Shown here: in pieces, positions 1 through 11,514 of the stretch
Numbering within the stretch: position 1 is the first letter of the stretch
How the letters are laid out: every line of letters begins with the position of its first letter
Assembly (NCBI GenBank): GCA_003313425.1
Contig: NHZP01000044.1
Coordinates: forward strand, 124,001-188,000
Origin: Pseudopyrenochaeta lycopersici
Lineage: Eukaryota; Ascomycota; Dothideomycetes; Pleosporales; Pseudopyrenochaetaceae
DNA length: 64,000 nt
Direction of reading: 5' to 3'
Position numbers and translations under genes: made by a program
The notes under the pieces: model-generated
What the model saw: only the letters and a program-made list of their open reading frames with translations
Told to the model about the DNA's origin: nothing
The model's database searches: none

Positions 1-1649
1 TCATTGAGTACAGCGACGTAAAGTCCGACAGAGTCGTACTAGCATACTCGACATCTTCATTTATTTGGATCAAGAACAAAGCCCGACGACCAAAATACTC
101 TTCAGCGCGACTATGTCGCTGACAGGTGTTTTTTTATTCAAGACCTAAGTTGTTATACAAGTCTATATATATCAAACTATTTTACTTTCAGAGCTGATTT
201 TCTAGTCTTTCATTCCATTCTCATAATGAGCGGAAATATGCCTCTTTCAGGAATGCAAAAACCTCCCACCACGGCTTTCAAAGCGGAAAACTCCCGGAAA
301 TTGAAATACGGTATTATCTTCGGCATTCATTGTCCTCCCTCGTTTGTATTGAGTACGCGGCTGCAAAGGTCAAAGTTGCCAATGTTACGATGTTCAATTT
401 GGTCGCAAATATCGAGGCAAATTGTTTCTTTGTCTGTATCTGTTATGTTGCTCGAAGAGCTTCTGGCAGACAAGTTAAAATACTGAAATATTCTGGAAAT
501 TTTAGTTAATGCCTACTCATTTTTTGTTGATTCTATCAATTGCTCAGAGATGGTGGTTTTGCGATTTGGTCCGCTTCTGATATGATTGCTCGAATAAACA
601 AATTCAATGCTTGCAATATCTCACCTAATACACCACGAACGGTCGTTGGAGAATATCAGCTAAGCAAATGATGGTTCATCAATTGCTTGTTTTCCTAAAT
701 TTACAAAATCCAGGCCGAGATTATATCTCATCAGAAGCTATGTGCTTTCGTATCCTGAACGAGACATTTGCCGCACCTCACTTGATGTTGTTTGCGACCA
801 ATGGTTTTTATTTTCCTCATAGCGCGTGTTCATAGTCCCAGACATGGCATTGCCGATTGTGTTGAACTAGCGAAGGAGAAGCTAAATTGAAAAGTACACA
901 ACCAGCACGCAAAGTATACGATTGCCTGCATCACGCCGCATGAAAACCCTACAGAGCATGATATGGTCAAAGGTTTCAGGCCTTTACTATCCTGGAGGAG
1001 AGCTTGCTGCGAATACACAAGGATGCTGCGTAACATGCATAGCCCTGGAGATTTCAAACTGTTTGCTTCGCATTAGTTGCGGCATAATGGCGCCAGGAAA
1101 AATTACTGTTTGAGCATCCCTCATACGGAATCAGATACCAGGTAGCGGCCATATAGCGTTCGGTAAAGGTCCTGCATTCTCAGCACTGAACCATACAAGC
1201 CAGGACAATAGCTACCTTAGGAGAGGTGAACCCCATCAACAGAGAAGTACGCACCATCATGGAAAACTTCAATAAGATTACCCGTATGTGCATTTGTGTT
1301 GCCTCCCAAGCGCCAATGCTACATCGAGCTCGTAATTAGATTGCAGAAGGGCTGAGGTGGACCAAGTATTAGCTGAGCGGCATTATGTAAAATAAAACCA
1401 CTTACTATGTCCTTATTTTAGCAGTTGTGCATTCATGCAGTGTTTCGCTGGTAGTTGTTGGTGAAAATATGAGTAAATACTTTACCTTGTTATTCCGTGC
1501 AAAAATGTTGGCCGGTTCACCGCACGGGTTATGCGTGGCCAGCCCGATGCGCTAAGCCTATAGAGGCTGGCGGTGGTTCGTGGTAACACTAAACACCCAC
1601 CAAAGTGGAAGCCTAGGAATACACGAGCGTCAGATAGAGACCAGACATC
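1..1649. other. Left-end stretch without a recognisable gene
   Basis: About 1.65 kb of ordinary base composition. The few short reading frames lack recognisable motifs and overlap one another on both strands. I see no transposon ends, RNA gene or long repeat here. It may hold the degraded 5' part of the following pseudogene or simple intergenic DNA. Confidence 0.5.
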
Positions 1650-2745
1650 ATGACAGTTGCTAACCTGAGTACTCTCGACAGCGACATTCTTTGTGAACTA
1701 TTAATTCTCTACCCTAACCTTACATCTCTCCTTAGAAGAGTTTTTAGAACACAATATCGTCCAGCCTCTGCATCGCCCAAGAGTTCGAGACTTCGCAGCG
1801 GCTGATAGGTTTATAATTCGAATGAATCCCAAAAACCCGATTGACAGGCTCGCCCTCCGTGAGGCTTTTTGGCCAGATCTTGAGCACCTACTACCAGCTA
1901 AACTGCCCTCTCAATGGAAAACAGCCCTCTTAGCCTGCTATCACAAAGCGGGGCTTAGAAACGATGCTCTTTCATTCGCGAAGCGGACAATTGATCTCAC
2001 TCTCAAGGCGTCTCAACCTCTTCATCTGAAGATTTTCACTTTCGCCAGAGCTATCTTACGGACGTACATGAACGCAAAACTTTCCAAGCGAAACATAGAG
2101 TTATAGGAAGATATTCTAAATCATCTCGGTTCACGTCCGCCTGAGCACAGCGTATGGGCTAAAGAGCTTGTCACCACACACCGAAGTTTCTGGGAACTCT
2201 GAGCGCATACTACGGCTACAACTCGATATGTGGGAGGTTTACAATCAGTGGTGGGCCCTGGAAGTGACTTGAACTTGGATTGGGCACGATCAATGGTTTG
2301 CGACTATCAGCTGAAGGGGGATGCTGAAGAGGCAGTCCGATTGCAGCAGAATGTCAGGAACTCGCTCTGCCCAAACATGGCGCAGTATGTTGCTTGGTTA
2401 TGGCACCTGATTCAAATGCATCAAAGGTTAATGCAGAATGCTGAGGCCCTAATAGTCACGGGAAAAGTTTGGTGTCATCTCCAGTCCGACTCTACTGGGT
2501 ATACGGCGTAGACAGCCCAGCTCAGTGAACAGAATGAAGCCTTTGGAAGACCTGAAGATGCAATTGCAGTGTGTGAAGCTGCTTGGACAGCTATCAATGC
2601 AGGCTTAGGCAGTTATCCGAATGATACCGCCTGGAAGTATTGCACTCAAGTGGCGGGATGTATGCTCACCGAAGTATATCGACGACATCTGCGGTTGGAT
2701 GACGCCAATTTAGTAGAGGCAACATACAAGGCCCTCCGTACGTAA
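1650..2745 (+). pseudogene. TPR-like protein pseudogene
   Basis: From about 1750 to the TAA at 2743-2745 a single frame reads like a helical-repeat protein of the TPR type, with alternating Ala, Leu and Tyr helices such as EDAIAVCEAAW and the better-preserved end AINAGLGSYPNDTAWKYC. The frame is broken by TAG at 2104, TGA at 2200 and TAG at 2509. The ATG at 1650 opens a different frame, so there is also an upstream shift or an unrecognised intron. All three stops can arise from CAG, CGA or TGG by C-to-T or G-to-A transitions, as expected from RIP-type mutation. The family is known for protein-protein interaction scaffolds; no specific role can be given. The TPR assignment comes from pattern only. 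Confidence 0.55.
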
Positions 2746-2805
2746 AAGACTAAAACTTCTACGCTATTAAGCATAATTCAGGCTCATTCTGTTCGGAAAA
2801 AAAAT

Positions 2806-3039
<234 letters not shown>

Positions 3040-3350
3040 CTTGCGATTGTAAAATCCCAATACTATCTGATTATCTGATAGCTAGAGAGTGTTAGTCTAG
3101 AGGCCACCCAGAATACCAAAATCCACAATTTCGGATTATATCATTCATTAACGCAGTCGAATGTTGACAAGGACACGAATATTGTACGCTAGTAGGACTA
3201 CGAAGTGGCTAAGATTGATCTTGTCTGCATGATAATCGCGTAGCCCATAAGTTGAACGTATTCATGATACTGGAAAGGTGTCACCTGCTAAATAATTGAT
3301 AAGAGAAACTTCTGCCAGCTATAACGAACTTATTGAGACTAAAAGTATCT

Positions 3351-5306
3351 CTAACCAAGCATAACCTCCACTTTGTCTTTCATAATTTCTTCCCAAACAC
3401 TTCTCTTCACCCTCCCACACGCTCTCCGATACGCCACACCCCTAACCCGCTCAACCCAAAGCACATTGTAGAACTCATAAGCGCCCCCGCCAAATGCCCA
3501 CATGCCTCTCATCCACTCATCAAAGCTTCTCCGCTCCGCTAGATTATTCTCAACGCGTCCCATCGAGATCTCAATCAGCTCTATATCCTGGCCTTGAACG
3601 GTTGTCTCATCTGCAGTTTGATTAAGACGGAGTACGCCAGCCCAGGTGTGCGAACTGGGTACGATTAAGTCGATGGCAGTGCATAGAGAGGCGGAGCTAG
3701 TGAAAGTGACCCCAGCTGTGAGTGTGGCGCGGTTCGTTTTACAGTGGAGATAGCGAGCGCTGATTGGGGGTGTGTACGCGACATGGGAGTCATTTAGGGA
3801 GATAGGGTAGCGGAAAGGTTGGTCCGGGCAGCTTTCATGGTAATATTGGCCTTGGTTTGATTGAGACCAGCCTGATGGTAAAGAATTCTCATGGCCAGCC
3901 CATGTTTTGCAAGTGATTGTGATTCGTTCCCGTTTTGACGTAAGGCTAATTGAATACAGCCAAGATACAGTGCTGGTAGTCTTCCAAGAGCATTGCTGCC
4001 ATTGTGGGTCCTCTACAGTTTCATATTGGTAATTAGAAGCGCTTCTCCAGCTCTCAGAATTCAGCGCTGCGCCTGTCCAGCCTACCCAAGACCACGACGG
4101 CATAATCGCTTCTGATGCTGGACATTTTACGCTTTCGCGCCGCTTCATCATACGCTTCCATGGCTGCCACAGAAGCGCTGCATCAAAGCACATCTGTGGA
4201 AGACCAGATATAAAGCCGCCAAAAAAAGCCCTGCTTAGGTGTGATATCACACCTGCAAAAGCGTCCAAGACGTCTTCTGGAAATGTCAGATCTCTTATCA
4301 TATAGATTGATACTAGCCGAGCAAACCGCAGCATGTTCGGCCAAGGCGTAATCTCGAATCCAGTAAATGGGGCGTCAGAATACCGAGGCTTCACTAAATT
4401 CTTATCTCGAATGTCTTGCAACTCATGCCACGCGTCATAAAGGCATTCCCAGTTTACAGTATCACCTTGAAATACTACCCTCCTTTTCGAAAAGAGATAC
4501 TCTTGAAATGTCCAAGCTCGGGAGTACCATGGCGTTCGCATCAGGTATTGAGCTTGCGTTACTATGATTTTCTTGCCACTTAATCTAGACGCTGCGGTAG
4601 ATTTTTCCCTGGGCCCGCCATGCATGATCAGTGATGGTGGTCGTCTAAGCTTCCTTGGCCAGGGACGACTGCGCTCGCTGTAGAGTGGACCGGATGCGTC
4701 CGTGCTTTTCGCAGCGATCAGCGTAAAGTAGGAACTGGCATAGATGCTGCCCATGGCGTTTAGTTGATTTTGCATAGCATCCCCATCTTGAATGACGCAC
4801 AGCCTGTCCACCCAAAGAAACCTTTCTCTAAGTTGACGTACGAAGTTCATAGAGTCAATGATGACAAGAGGTAACTGAATCGCATCCAAGCTGTTCGGCT
4901 TCTGTAGATCGACAACATTCTGACGTGTAGTAGAAGCCGAAGCACTATCTCGACCCCACGTATAGCTTAGGGCGACGTATGTAGCATTTTCTGGGGCGCC
5001 TACCAGGCAATTGTTATCGACATCGATCAACAGCAATGGACGACCAAATGGACCTGCTCCTGATTCGACACTTCTGCCACAATGGCCTCCATGCACTCTA
5101 TCGCAAGCGTTGAGCCATTTTCGTACTACCTCAACCGGCTTAAAGACTGAATCTGGGGTCTCGGAGTAATCCTGAGTGGATGGATCCAGCTGCTTTTCAA
5201 CGTACGGTACAAAGGGCAGTAGCCAGGATGGGCCAACCAGGTCTTCTTCTGTCATGTTCGCTAAGATTTGTCCCGCCAGTGTGAAACGCGCCTTTGGACT
5301 CTGCAT
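3351..5306 (-). CDS. HET-domain (heterokaryon incompatibility) protein
   Basis: Single-exon gene of 651 residues. The HET domain is recognised by its ordered blocks: YVALSYTWG (residues 110-118), FLWVDRLCVIQD (163-174), IYASSYFTLIAA (about 188-199) and PWYSRAWTFQE (about 259-269). HET proteins trigger vegetative incompatibility and regulated cell death in fungi, and some act in immune-like allorecognition. The C-terminal half (after about residue 350) carries no recognised domain, which is usual in this fast-evolving family. The reading frame is uninterrupted although it borders the RIPed block starting near 5.4 kb, so it appears functional. No membrane segment or signal peptide is seen. The start ATG at 5306 is the first in frame and gives the typical spacing of about 110 residues before the first motif. 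Confidence 0.88.
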   Translation of the reverse strand: MQSPKARFTLAGQILANMTEEDLVGPSWLLPFVPYVEKQLDPSTQDYSETPDSVFKPVEVVRKWLNACDRVHGGHCGRSVESGAGPFGRPLLLIDVDNNCLVGAPENATYVALSYTWGRDSASASTTRQNVVDLQKPNSLDAIQLPLVIIDSMNFVRQLRERFLWVDRLCVIQDGDAMQNQLNAMGSIYASSYFTLIAAKSTDASGPLYSERSRPWPRKLRRPPSLIMHGGPREKSTAASRLSGKKIIVTQAQYLMRTPWYSRAWTFQEYLFSKRRVVFQGDTVNWECLYDAWHELQDIRDKNLVKPRYSDAPFTGFEITPWPNMLRFARLVSIYMIRDLTFPEDVLDAFAGVISHLSRAFFGGFISGLPQMCFDAALLWQPWKRMMKRRESVKCPASEAIMPSWSWVGWTGAALNSESWRSASNYQYETVEDPQWQQCSWKTTSTVSWLYSISLTSKRERITITCKTWAGHENSLPSGWSQSNQGQYYHESCPDQPFRYPISLNDSHVAYTPPISARYLHCKTNRATLTAGVTFTSSASLCTAIDLIVPSSHTWAGVLRLNQTADETTVQGQDIELIEISMGRVENNLAERRSFDEWMRGMWAFGGGAYEFYNVLWVERVRGVAYRRACGRVKRSVWEEIMKDKVEVMLG

Positions 5307-5539
5307 GTTAGTGTTTTAATAGAATTGTTGTTCAAAGTCGGATTGGATCTGCGTCATAGTGGGGCTTACAGCCAAACTTAAATGTAAGCTCGGCACAGTA
5401 GTTTACGGCCACAGGGGCTTTCCAGCCACCTAACTAAAATTATTAACCTTTGAATAAAATAAGATAGCTTAATAATAATGTTTAAATTCAAAAGCTAGTA
5501 TATATAAACTTAAAAATTTAAGTAGCTATATTAGCTATA

Positions 5540-6608
5540 ACGTTAAGCACCACCGAACCTACTGAAAATGCTTGGCGCTACTAACATAGCTTATTTATTA
5601 TTTAAACTATTACTATTAATAAGACTAGCTATGTAATAAATCCTCGCCTCTAACTTTTCTAAATTATATAGACGTTTTCTATGCGTTATTTTATTATAGC
5701 TAGTCTCTCTATAGTTTCTATAGCACTAAGTAGCTTATTAAAGCTTTACTTAATTATTCTATGTTTGCAGTATATAACGCCTTCAATCTCAGCTAGCAAG
5801 AGATTAGTCTTTTACCTGCGACATTCTATATACGCGCTTTTTTTACTAGATTACTACTTAATAATTTAGTAATACTTAACTCTACTCTAGCTTTATACTC
5901 AAATATACTTCTCTTCTAAATCTGCTTCTTTTTACGCGATTTTTATATAGTTTATATAACTAATTCCTACTTAAGCTCTTTAATATAAAAAGCTTAAACG
6001 TTAAACTAAGCTAATAAACTATTACTACCTCTACTAAGCTACGTATATGCCTCTTAAGCTATACTAAGTAATTAAGTAAATTTACTTAATACTAGCTATA
6101 ATTAAGAGTTAAATTTAAATAAATTACTTAGAGTTTCTAATTACTATAGCGTCTTTAGTAATAAAGCTTAAAGTATAAGAATCTTATTATTAAAGTAGTA
6201 TTACTTAAAATTCTAGCTCTAGTAGCTTTTTTACCTGTCTAAAAAAACTTATATACTCTTACTAGATACTTTTATATATATATTAAAGTACCTAAATTAC
6301 TTAAAACTAAGTATATTATTTATCTAGCTATTATTAAAAACTAAGAATTTTTAATTGCGTAAGATATTTACTTTTTTATACTACGCTAAGAAGTAAACTT
6401 TCTTTTTAAGAATTTAAAAAAGTAGAGTAAAGGACTTAGTAGTATAGATACTTATAATAGCTATAATATACTTTTAATTACTTACTTAGATAAGCATAAG
6501 CTATATATACTTTTTAAAACTAGTAATAACTGTTAATACGCTAGTAATTTTTATCTAAAAGGTAGTCTTATTAAAGTTATATATATTATTTAAGTAAATA
6601 CTATACTA
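5540..6608 (-). mobile_element. Pogo-like DNA transposon relic, copy 1 (3' part)
   Basis: This stretch aligns by eye with the better-preserved pogo-like element at 30962-33271, in the same orientation. Shared landmarks are the inner end of the terminal repeat near 5575, the TTTACGCGATTT block near 5930 (also near 31295), and the ACTATAGCGTCT block near 6143 (also near 31521). The copy is broken at 6608 by the Fot1-like element and resumes after 8440. It is heavily RIPed and cannot code. The empty target sequence at about 6221-6245 shows what copy 2 looked like before its own nested insertion. Confidence 0.65.
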
Positions 6609-8438
6609 ACGTAAGCGGCAAGCGAAACGCCTAGGTAAGCGAAACGCCCACTCTTGCTAAGACTACACCTTCTTCTACCTTTAACTATAATACCTTAATA
6701 ACTTAATATTAAATTACTCCCTTATAAAGATAGAATTATCTTAGCTATCTAAGTAATTAAAAAAGACGTAATATTAAGTAATTAATAAGCTATAGTAGTT
6801 TATAATATTCCTAGAAGAACTCTCTATAACTAACGCGCTAGAAAGCTTTTATAACGTAATAGCTAACCTAACTTATTAAAGCTTAATAGGTATAAGAAGG
6901 ACGTAATTATCTAATATATAAGGAAGCTAAATATATAAAGATTTACCTCTATACTATCTTATCTCTATAAAATAGTAAATTAGTTACTAGCTACTTATAA
7001 GAGTAGCTAAGTAGGAGAAAAATAAGCTAGAAACTTTATCTCTTATAAGCCTAAAATTAAATCTTAGCTAAGTAGGCTACGTAACTACTAGAGAGTCCTA
7101 TATAGTAATCTAGCTATTATTAGCTCCTAGTTTAACTTTATACGTAATATTAAAGCTAAGTATAGTATTTTAGATAAAGATACCTATAACTCTAATAAGA
7201 CTAGCTTTACTATAAGCGTAGGAGAGTTTATTAAAGTAGTAACTATATCTAAAAGATATACTTAACTACTAAGAATATAACTTAATAACTATAAGTAAGT
7301 AATATTAATTACTAGTATTAACGCTATAAGCTAGATAATTCTACCCTTTATTATTTTTAAAGCTAAGAACTATAATAAGTTCTACTTACTTAATCTATTT
7401 AAGGGCTAGCGTATAGGCCTTAGTAAGAATAGCTAGACTAATAATAAACTTAGTCTAGCCTAGCTATAGTACTTTATCTAGTATATAGTAGCTTAGATAG
7501 TAAGTAGTTACTAGCTACTAGTAATTAATAGCTATAAAAGCTATAATTTACTTACCTTCTAAGATCTATATAAGGAGAATAAGATAATTACCTTCTATAT
7601 ACCTTCCTATTTATCTTATATCTTATAGCTGCTTAATATAAGCTGCTTTACGCTATTAAAGTAAGTATACTAGTAAGAGATTAAGGTCTTAGTAGATAGT
7701 TATATTACCTATATTAATAAAAAAGCATTCCTAGCTTCCTTTAAGGAGGTATTTAAGACCTTATTCTTATAGTAGAATATTCTATCTAGCTTCTAAGTAA
7801 CTAGCCTAGTCCTATATAGCCTAGAGGTAGTACTATTAAAGCTTAAGGTAAAGCCTTACACGCTAATACTACCTCTACTAGGGCCTACCCTCTAGTACCC
7901 TAAAACACCTAGTAACGCCTAAGAGATAGAGGCTTAAATAACACTAATTATAAAGAGGATTTATAACTATAAGAGTTCTTCTCCTAATTCTATTATTAAG
8001 ATAGTATTATAAGTTAAAAAGAGATTAATATTAAAAGTATACTTATATATATTACTAGAAGCTAAAGTAGCTAGTCTTAAGTAGGTAAATAGAGCTACTT
8101 TTAAGTAAAAAAAAGCGTAAGAAAAAGTAGATCTAGTAGAGAGGGACCTTATTAAAAGAAGAGGGAGAAGACTTAATTACTTAAAGGGACGTTAATACCT
8201 AACTTAAGGTAGAGAAGCGTATAAAGAAGGCTTAAATAAGTACTAGTATAAGAGGTATCTAATACTATAAAACTTATAGAGAAGTAAGATATAATAAGTA
8301 TATATATAAGAAAGATATAGTAGAAGTAGGGGATTAATTTAAGCTACTATAAGCTATAGTAGCTTTTTATTAGATTAAGTTATTAACGTGTAAAGTGATA
8401 AAGCTTAGTAGGGTAGGCGTTTCGCTTACCGCTTACGT
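6609..8438 (+). mobile_element. Fot1/pogo-type transposon with TIRs, RIPed
   Basis: A 23-bp terminal inverted repeat starts ACGTAAGCGG at 6609-6631 and is mirrored at 8416-8438 with a single C/T difference. TA dinucleotides flank both ends (6607-6608 and 8439-8440), the target-site duplication of Tc1/mariner-type elements. The length of 1830 bp matches Fot1-like elements. On the plus strand one frame still shows transposase blocks despite many stops: an HTH-like VIYNIPRRTLY near 6800, PPFIIFKAKN near 7345, and YIPSYLSYILQLLN followed by SCFTLLKQ near 7600-7650, which is the end of the DDE catalytic core. All breaks look like C-to-T or G-to-A changes. It interrupts pogo-like copy 1. Confidence 0.85.
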
Positions 8439-8556
8439 TACTCTATTATATCTTAAGTATATATAAACTAAATATTTATCTTTTTAAAATATTCTTTTAG
8501 TATCCTCTAATAGTATTTAACTTACTTAAAAGCTATTTTAAGCTTCTCTATATATA
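8439..8556 (-). mobile_element. Pogo-like relic copy 1, continuation
   Basis: This short piece contains GTATCCTCTAATAG and AAAAGCTATTTTAAGCTT, which also occur in the same order at about 32792-32840 in pogo-like copy 2. It therefore continues the element interrupted at 6608. It ends where the 434-bp inverted-repeat element begins at 8557, and the rest of copy 1 is not found beyond 8990. Confidence 0.6.
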
Positions 8557-8990
8557 TGTTACGAACATAAGTAGGAAAGGCGGCGGTTATAAGGATAAGA
8601 GAAGAGGCTGTTAAAGATTAAATTAAGTAGTTATAATATAAAGTAACTAGTAATAACTAGTATAGGATCTTTAGGAGTATTCTATAGACGCGCAGTATTA
8701 GAAGGAGGCTAAATCTAGAAAGTATAAATAGTAGTATACTTATAAATTATTAGAAGTTAATTATAATATACTATAAAGGCTATATTATATACTCTATATA
8801 TATAATTACCTTTTAGGTTTTCTAAGTTTATTATTATCCTATAAGACTAAGTCTATCTCAGCGTAGGTTTTCTAAGATTACGTAACCTTAGCGTTATTAG
8901 TTAGTTTAGAGGCTTAGTCTCTTTATTAGTTATTTATACCTTCTCTCCTTATCCTTATAACTACTGTCTTTCCTACTTCTGTTCGTAACA
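8557..8990. mobile_element. 434-bp element with about 45-bp inverted termini
   Basis: The left end starts TGTTACGAACATAAGTAGGA and the right end is its inverted copy, ending in GTTCGTAACA. The similarity extends about 45 bp with mostly transition differences. The interior is AT-rich without coding sequence. The TG..CA ends could mark a solo LTR with unusually long terminal inverted repeats, but the length and symmetry also fit a MITE. No clear target-site duplication is visible. Confidence 0.65.
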
Positions 8991-10310
8991 TTAGCTAAGC
9001 TCCTAGCTAAGCTTCTTACTTAGCTCCTTACTAAGCTCCTTACTAAGCTGCGGGTTAAGCTCTTTACTAAGCTGCGAGTTAATCTGCTAGTAATAGCGTA
9101 CGCAGTTAGATATCTAGCTTTAATAAGATAATATCTAGCTAGAGGGAGATAAGGCCTACCTTTTAAAATACTAAGTATATATTTACTAAAGTAAAAGCTT
9201 AATTAAAAGCTACGTTAAAAGTAAGTAGAAATTTAAGCTTAGTTATATAGTTAATATAAGCTTTAATTAAGCTCTTTATCTAGTAGCTATACGCTTTCTT
9301 ATGAAGAGAGAAGTAGCTAATATTAAGAGACTATAGTAAATAAGATAAGTGTAGTAGTATATAAAGAATATAGATATTACTTTCTTTATAGATTTCTTAA
9401 AATTTAAGAAAGTAATAGTTCTTATAGCTATTAAGGATAAGCAGCTAATATATACTTACTACTCTTACCTTTATATAAGTATTAAAGTACTTTAGCTATA
9501 CTACTTTAAGCTGATTAGTTATTTAGCTATTATTACTAACTAAAATAACCTAGTTATATAAAATAGTATTCTTTTAGTACTAAGTAAATAAGTAATACTA
9601 GCTAGCTATATTAATACTTTGAATTAATATTACTTACTTATAGTTACTTAGCTAGATAGCTTTTAGCTACCCTCTTCTCTCTAACTTAGTTATAACTAGC
9701 TGAGTTATAATCTTACTTATTCTTAAGCTAGCTTTATTAAAATTATATATATTCTTATCTATAATACTATACTTTGCTTTTATCTCTTTTACTAGCTTAA
9801 ACTTATATAAAGCTCTCTACTTATTATATACTTAGGTAAAACACGTTATAAGTCTATATATATACTTAATAAAGTTAGATAGCTAATATATCTTAACTAG
9901 ACCTCTACTACGCGTTAACAGTAGCTTATTAGCTATATTATATATAGCTACATATATAAGTAGAAATCTGCGTTAATCTAGATTAAGTATATAATTAACA
10001 ATTACCTCTTCTTTTAGCTAAGTAAGCTTCTTTAAGTTATACTTATAATTATATTTAGTAGTATTTCTAGCGTGTTAGTAGTAGATTATTCTTTTAAGTA
10101 CGTTAAAGACTACTATAGTAGGCTAGTTACTATTATTTTAATATATATATATAGCTAAGATACTAAGCTAGATATTTACTTTATTTACAGGCATTTTAAT
10201 AGTGTAGTGTTAAGTTATTATACGTTAAGATAAGACAGGTGCTTAAACTTAGTAGGGTGCGGCGCTCGCTTGTCTGCAGCGCTCGCTTGTGAGACATATT
10301 ATCTCTTTAC
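8991..10310 (-). mobile_element. Pogo-like transposase relic A
   Basis: Read on the minus strand, the block from about 10195 down to 9000 resembles a pogo/Fot1-type transposase in the expected order: an N-terminal HTH region, a block like VNYILNLD (near 10000), then the DDE core. It is the reverse-oriented relative of relic B at 42.85-43.84 kb; both share the stretch around GTACGCTATC/GATAGCGTACGC and the GGCCTTATC/GATAAGGCC motif. GC-richer sequence at 10255-10305 with a repeated GCGCTCGCTTGT probably marks its 5' terminal repeat. The other end is missing at the 434-bp element. Confidence 0.6.
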
Positions 10311-11470
10311 TATTATCTATAATATAAAGTAAGTACTATTACCTAGAACTATATATTATATCTCTAATATAACATGCATACTTTTATATCTTAAGAACTG
10401 CTGTAATAATTTCTCTCTAAAGTTTACTATAAGTCTGTATCTAAGCGTTATTTTAAATTCTAGATTTTCTAAGTATTGTTTTTATAAGGAAGTCTTAAAG
10501 GAAGTAAGGCTTAGTCTATAAAATAGACTTAAGCTAGTACTAAAGTAAACTAGTACTATAAATATATCTTATAATAGTAAGGTAGATAAAGATATAATAG
10601 ACTTCCTCCTATAGATAGTAGGACCTAGCTACTAGCTATATATAGTAATTCTGCTTATATAATAATCATAAGTCAGAAGCGTAACCTTAATAAAGATAAG
10701 TAGAAAGATGAATAAAATAAGTTATATTAATACTAAGTATAAAGTAAAAAAAGAGGTAAGCTCTACTTTTATAGATATAAAATAAGACTACTGAACTAAA
10801 TTATAACTAACTAATAAAAGGTAAAATATTCTTTTAAGCTTATATATTAGACTTATAAGTAAGAGGTAAGAGGAGTAAAGAAGAGTTATAAAGTAATAAC
10901 CTAGGTTATTACTCTATCTTAAATTTTACTAAGAATCTTAAAAGTCTTAATAGTTTCTATAGAAACTAGAAATAGCTATAACTTTTATAGTTAGTAGCGT
11001 TATTTAAGTACTTTAAGATTTAATCTTATAAAGTTTTATACCCTTTATAAAGTAGAGCTATTTATAGCTTAATAAATATAAATTATAAAGCTTATATAAA
11101 GACATAATCTTTGTAATTTTAAACTTATAAAGAAAGTTATGAAGCTAAAGCTTAATATAGACATTTTTGTTAATAGTTTAGGCTGAATCGTTTAGCTGAT
11201 ACCTTCTTATACCTATATTCAGATAGTAAGTATTCTCTTTCTGTAACAGCTTGATATCTATTAATCCGTTGTGCTAACTTTCAATCAGACGATTCTAATT
11301 ATAGCTAATATAAGGTCTAGTTTATAATAAATTTATACTACACATAGAAAATTCTTAACGAGGTCTTAAACTAAAAGAGGGATAAGTGCTGAATTATTAA
11401 CATCTTAAGCAACGTTAAGCGAGGTGTGTTATAGATTGTGAACCCAAACTAATCTCAAAAAGAATGCTCT
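10311..11470. repeat. RIPed repeat of unclear type
   Basis: This is AT-rich sequence with RIP bias. A stretch of about 40 bp near 10327-10365 (AAAGTAAGTACTATTAC followed by an ACTATATATTATAT run) recurs near 28450-28490 at the start of a gypsy relic, so it may be an LTR or leader fragment of the same family. I could not recognise any protein domain. Confidence 0.4.
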
Positions 11471-11514
11471 TCTCCCTCACATAATTGCTGGATAGGGCTT
11501 TTACCCTCCACTAA

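Larger units (their letters stand above)
5390..11470. repeat. AT-rich RIP-mutated transposon block 1
   Basis: Over about 6 kb, CpA and TpG dinucleotides nearly vanish while TpA is greatly over-represented, and no open frame of useful length survives. This is the classic footprint of repeat-induced point mutation acting on duplicated DNA. Inside it I can trace at least three DNA transposons and one inverted-repeat element, listed separately. The block edges are sharp: normal sequence resumes near 5390 on the left and 11470 on the right. Confidence 0.85.
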
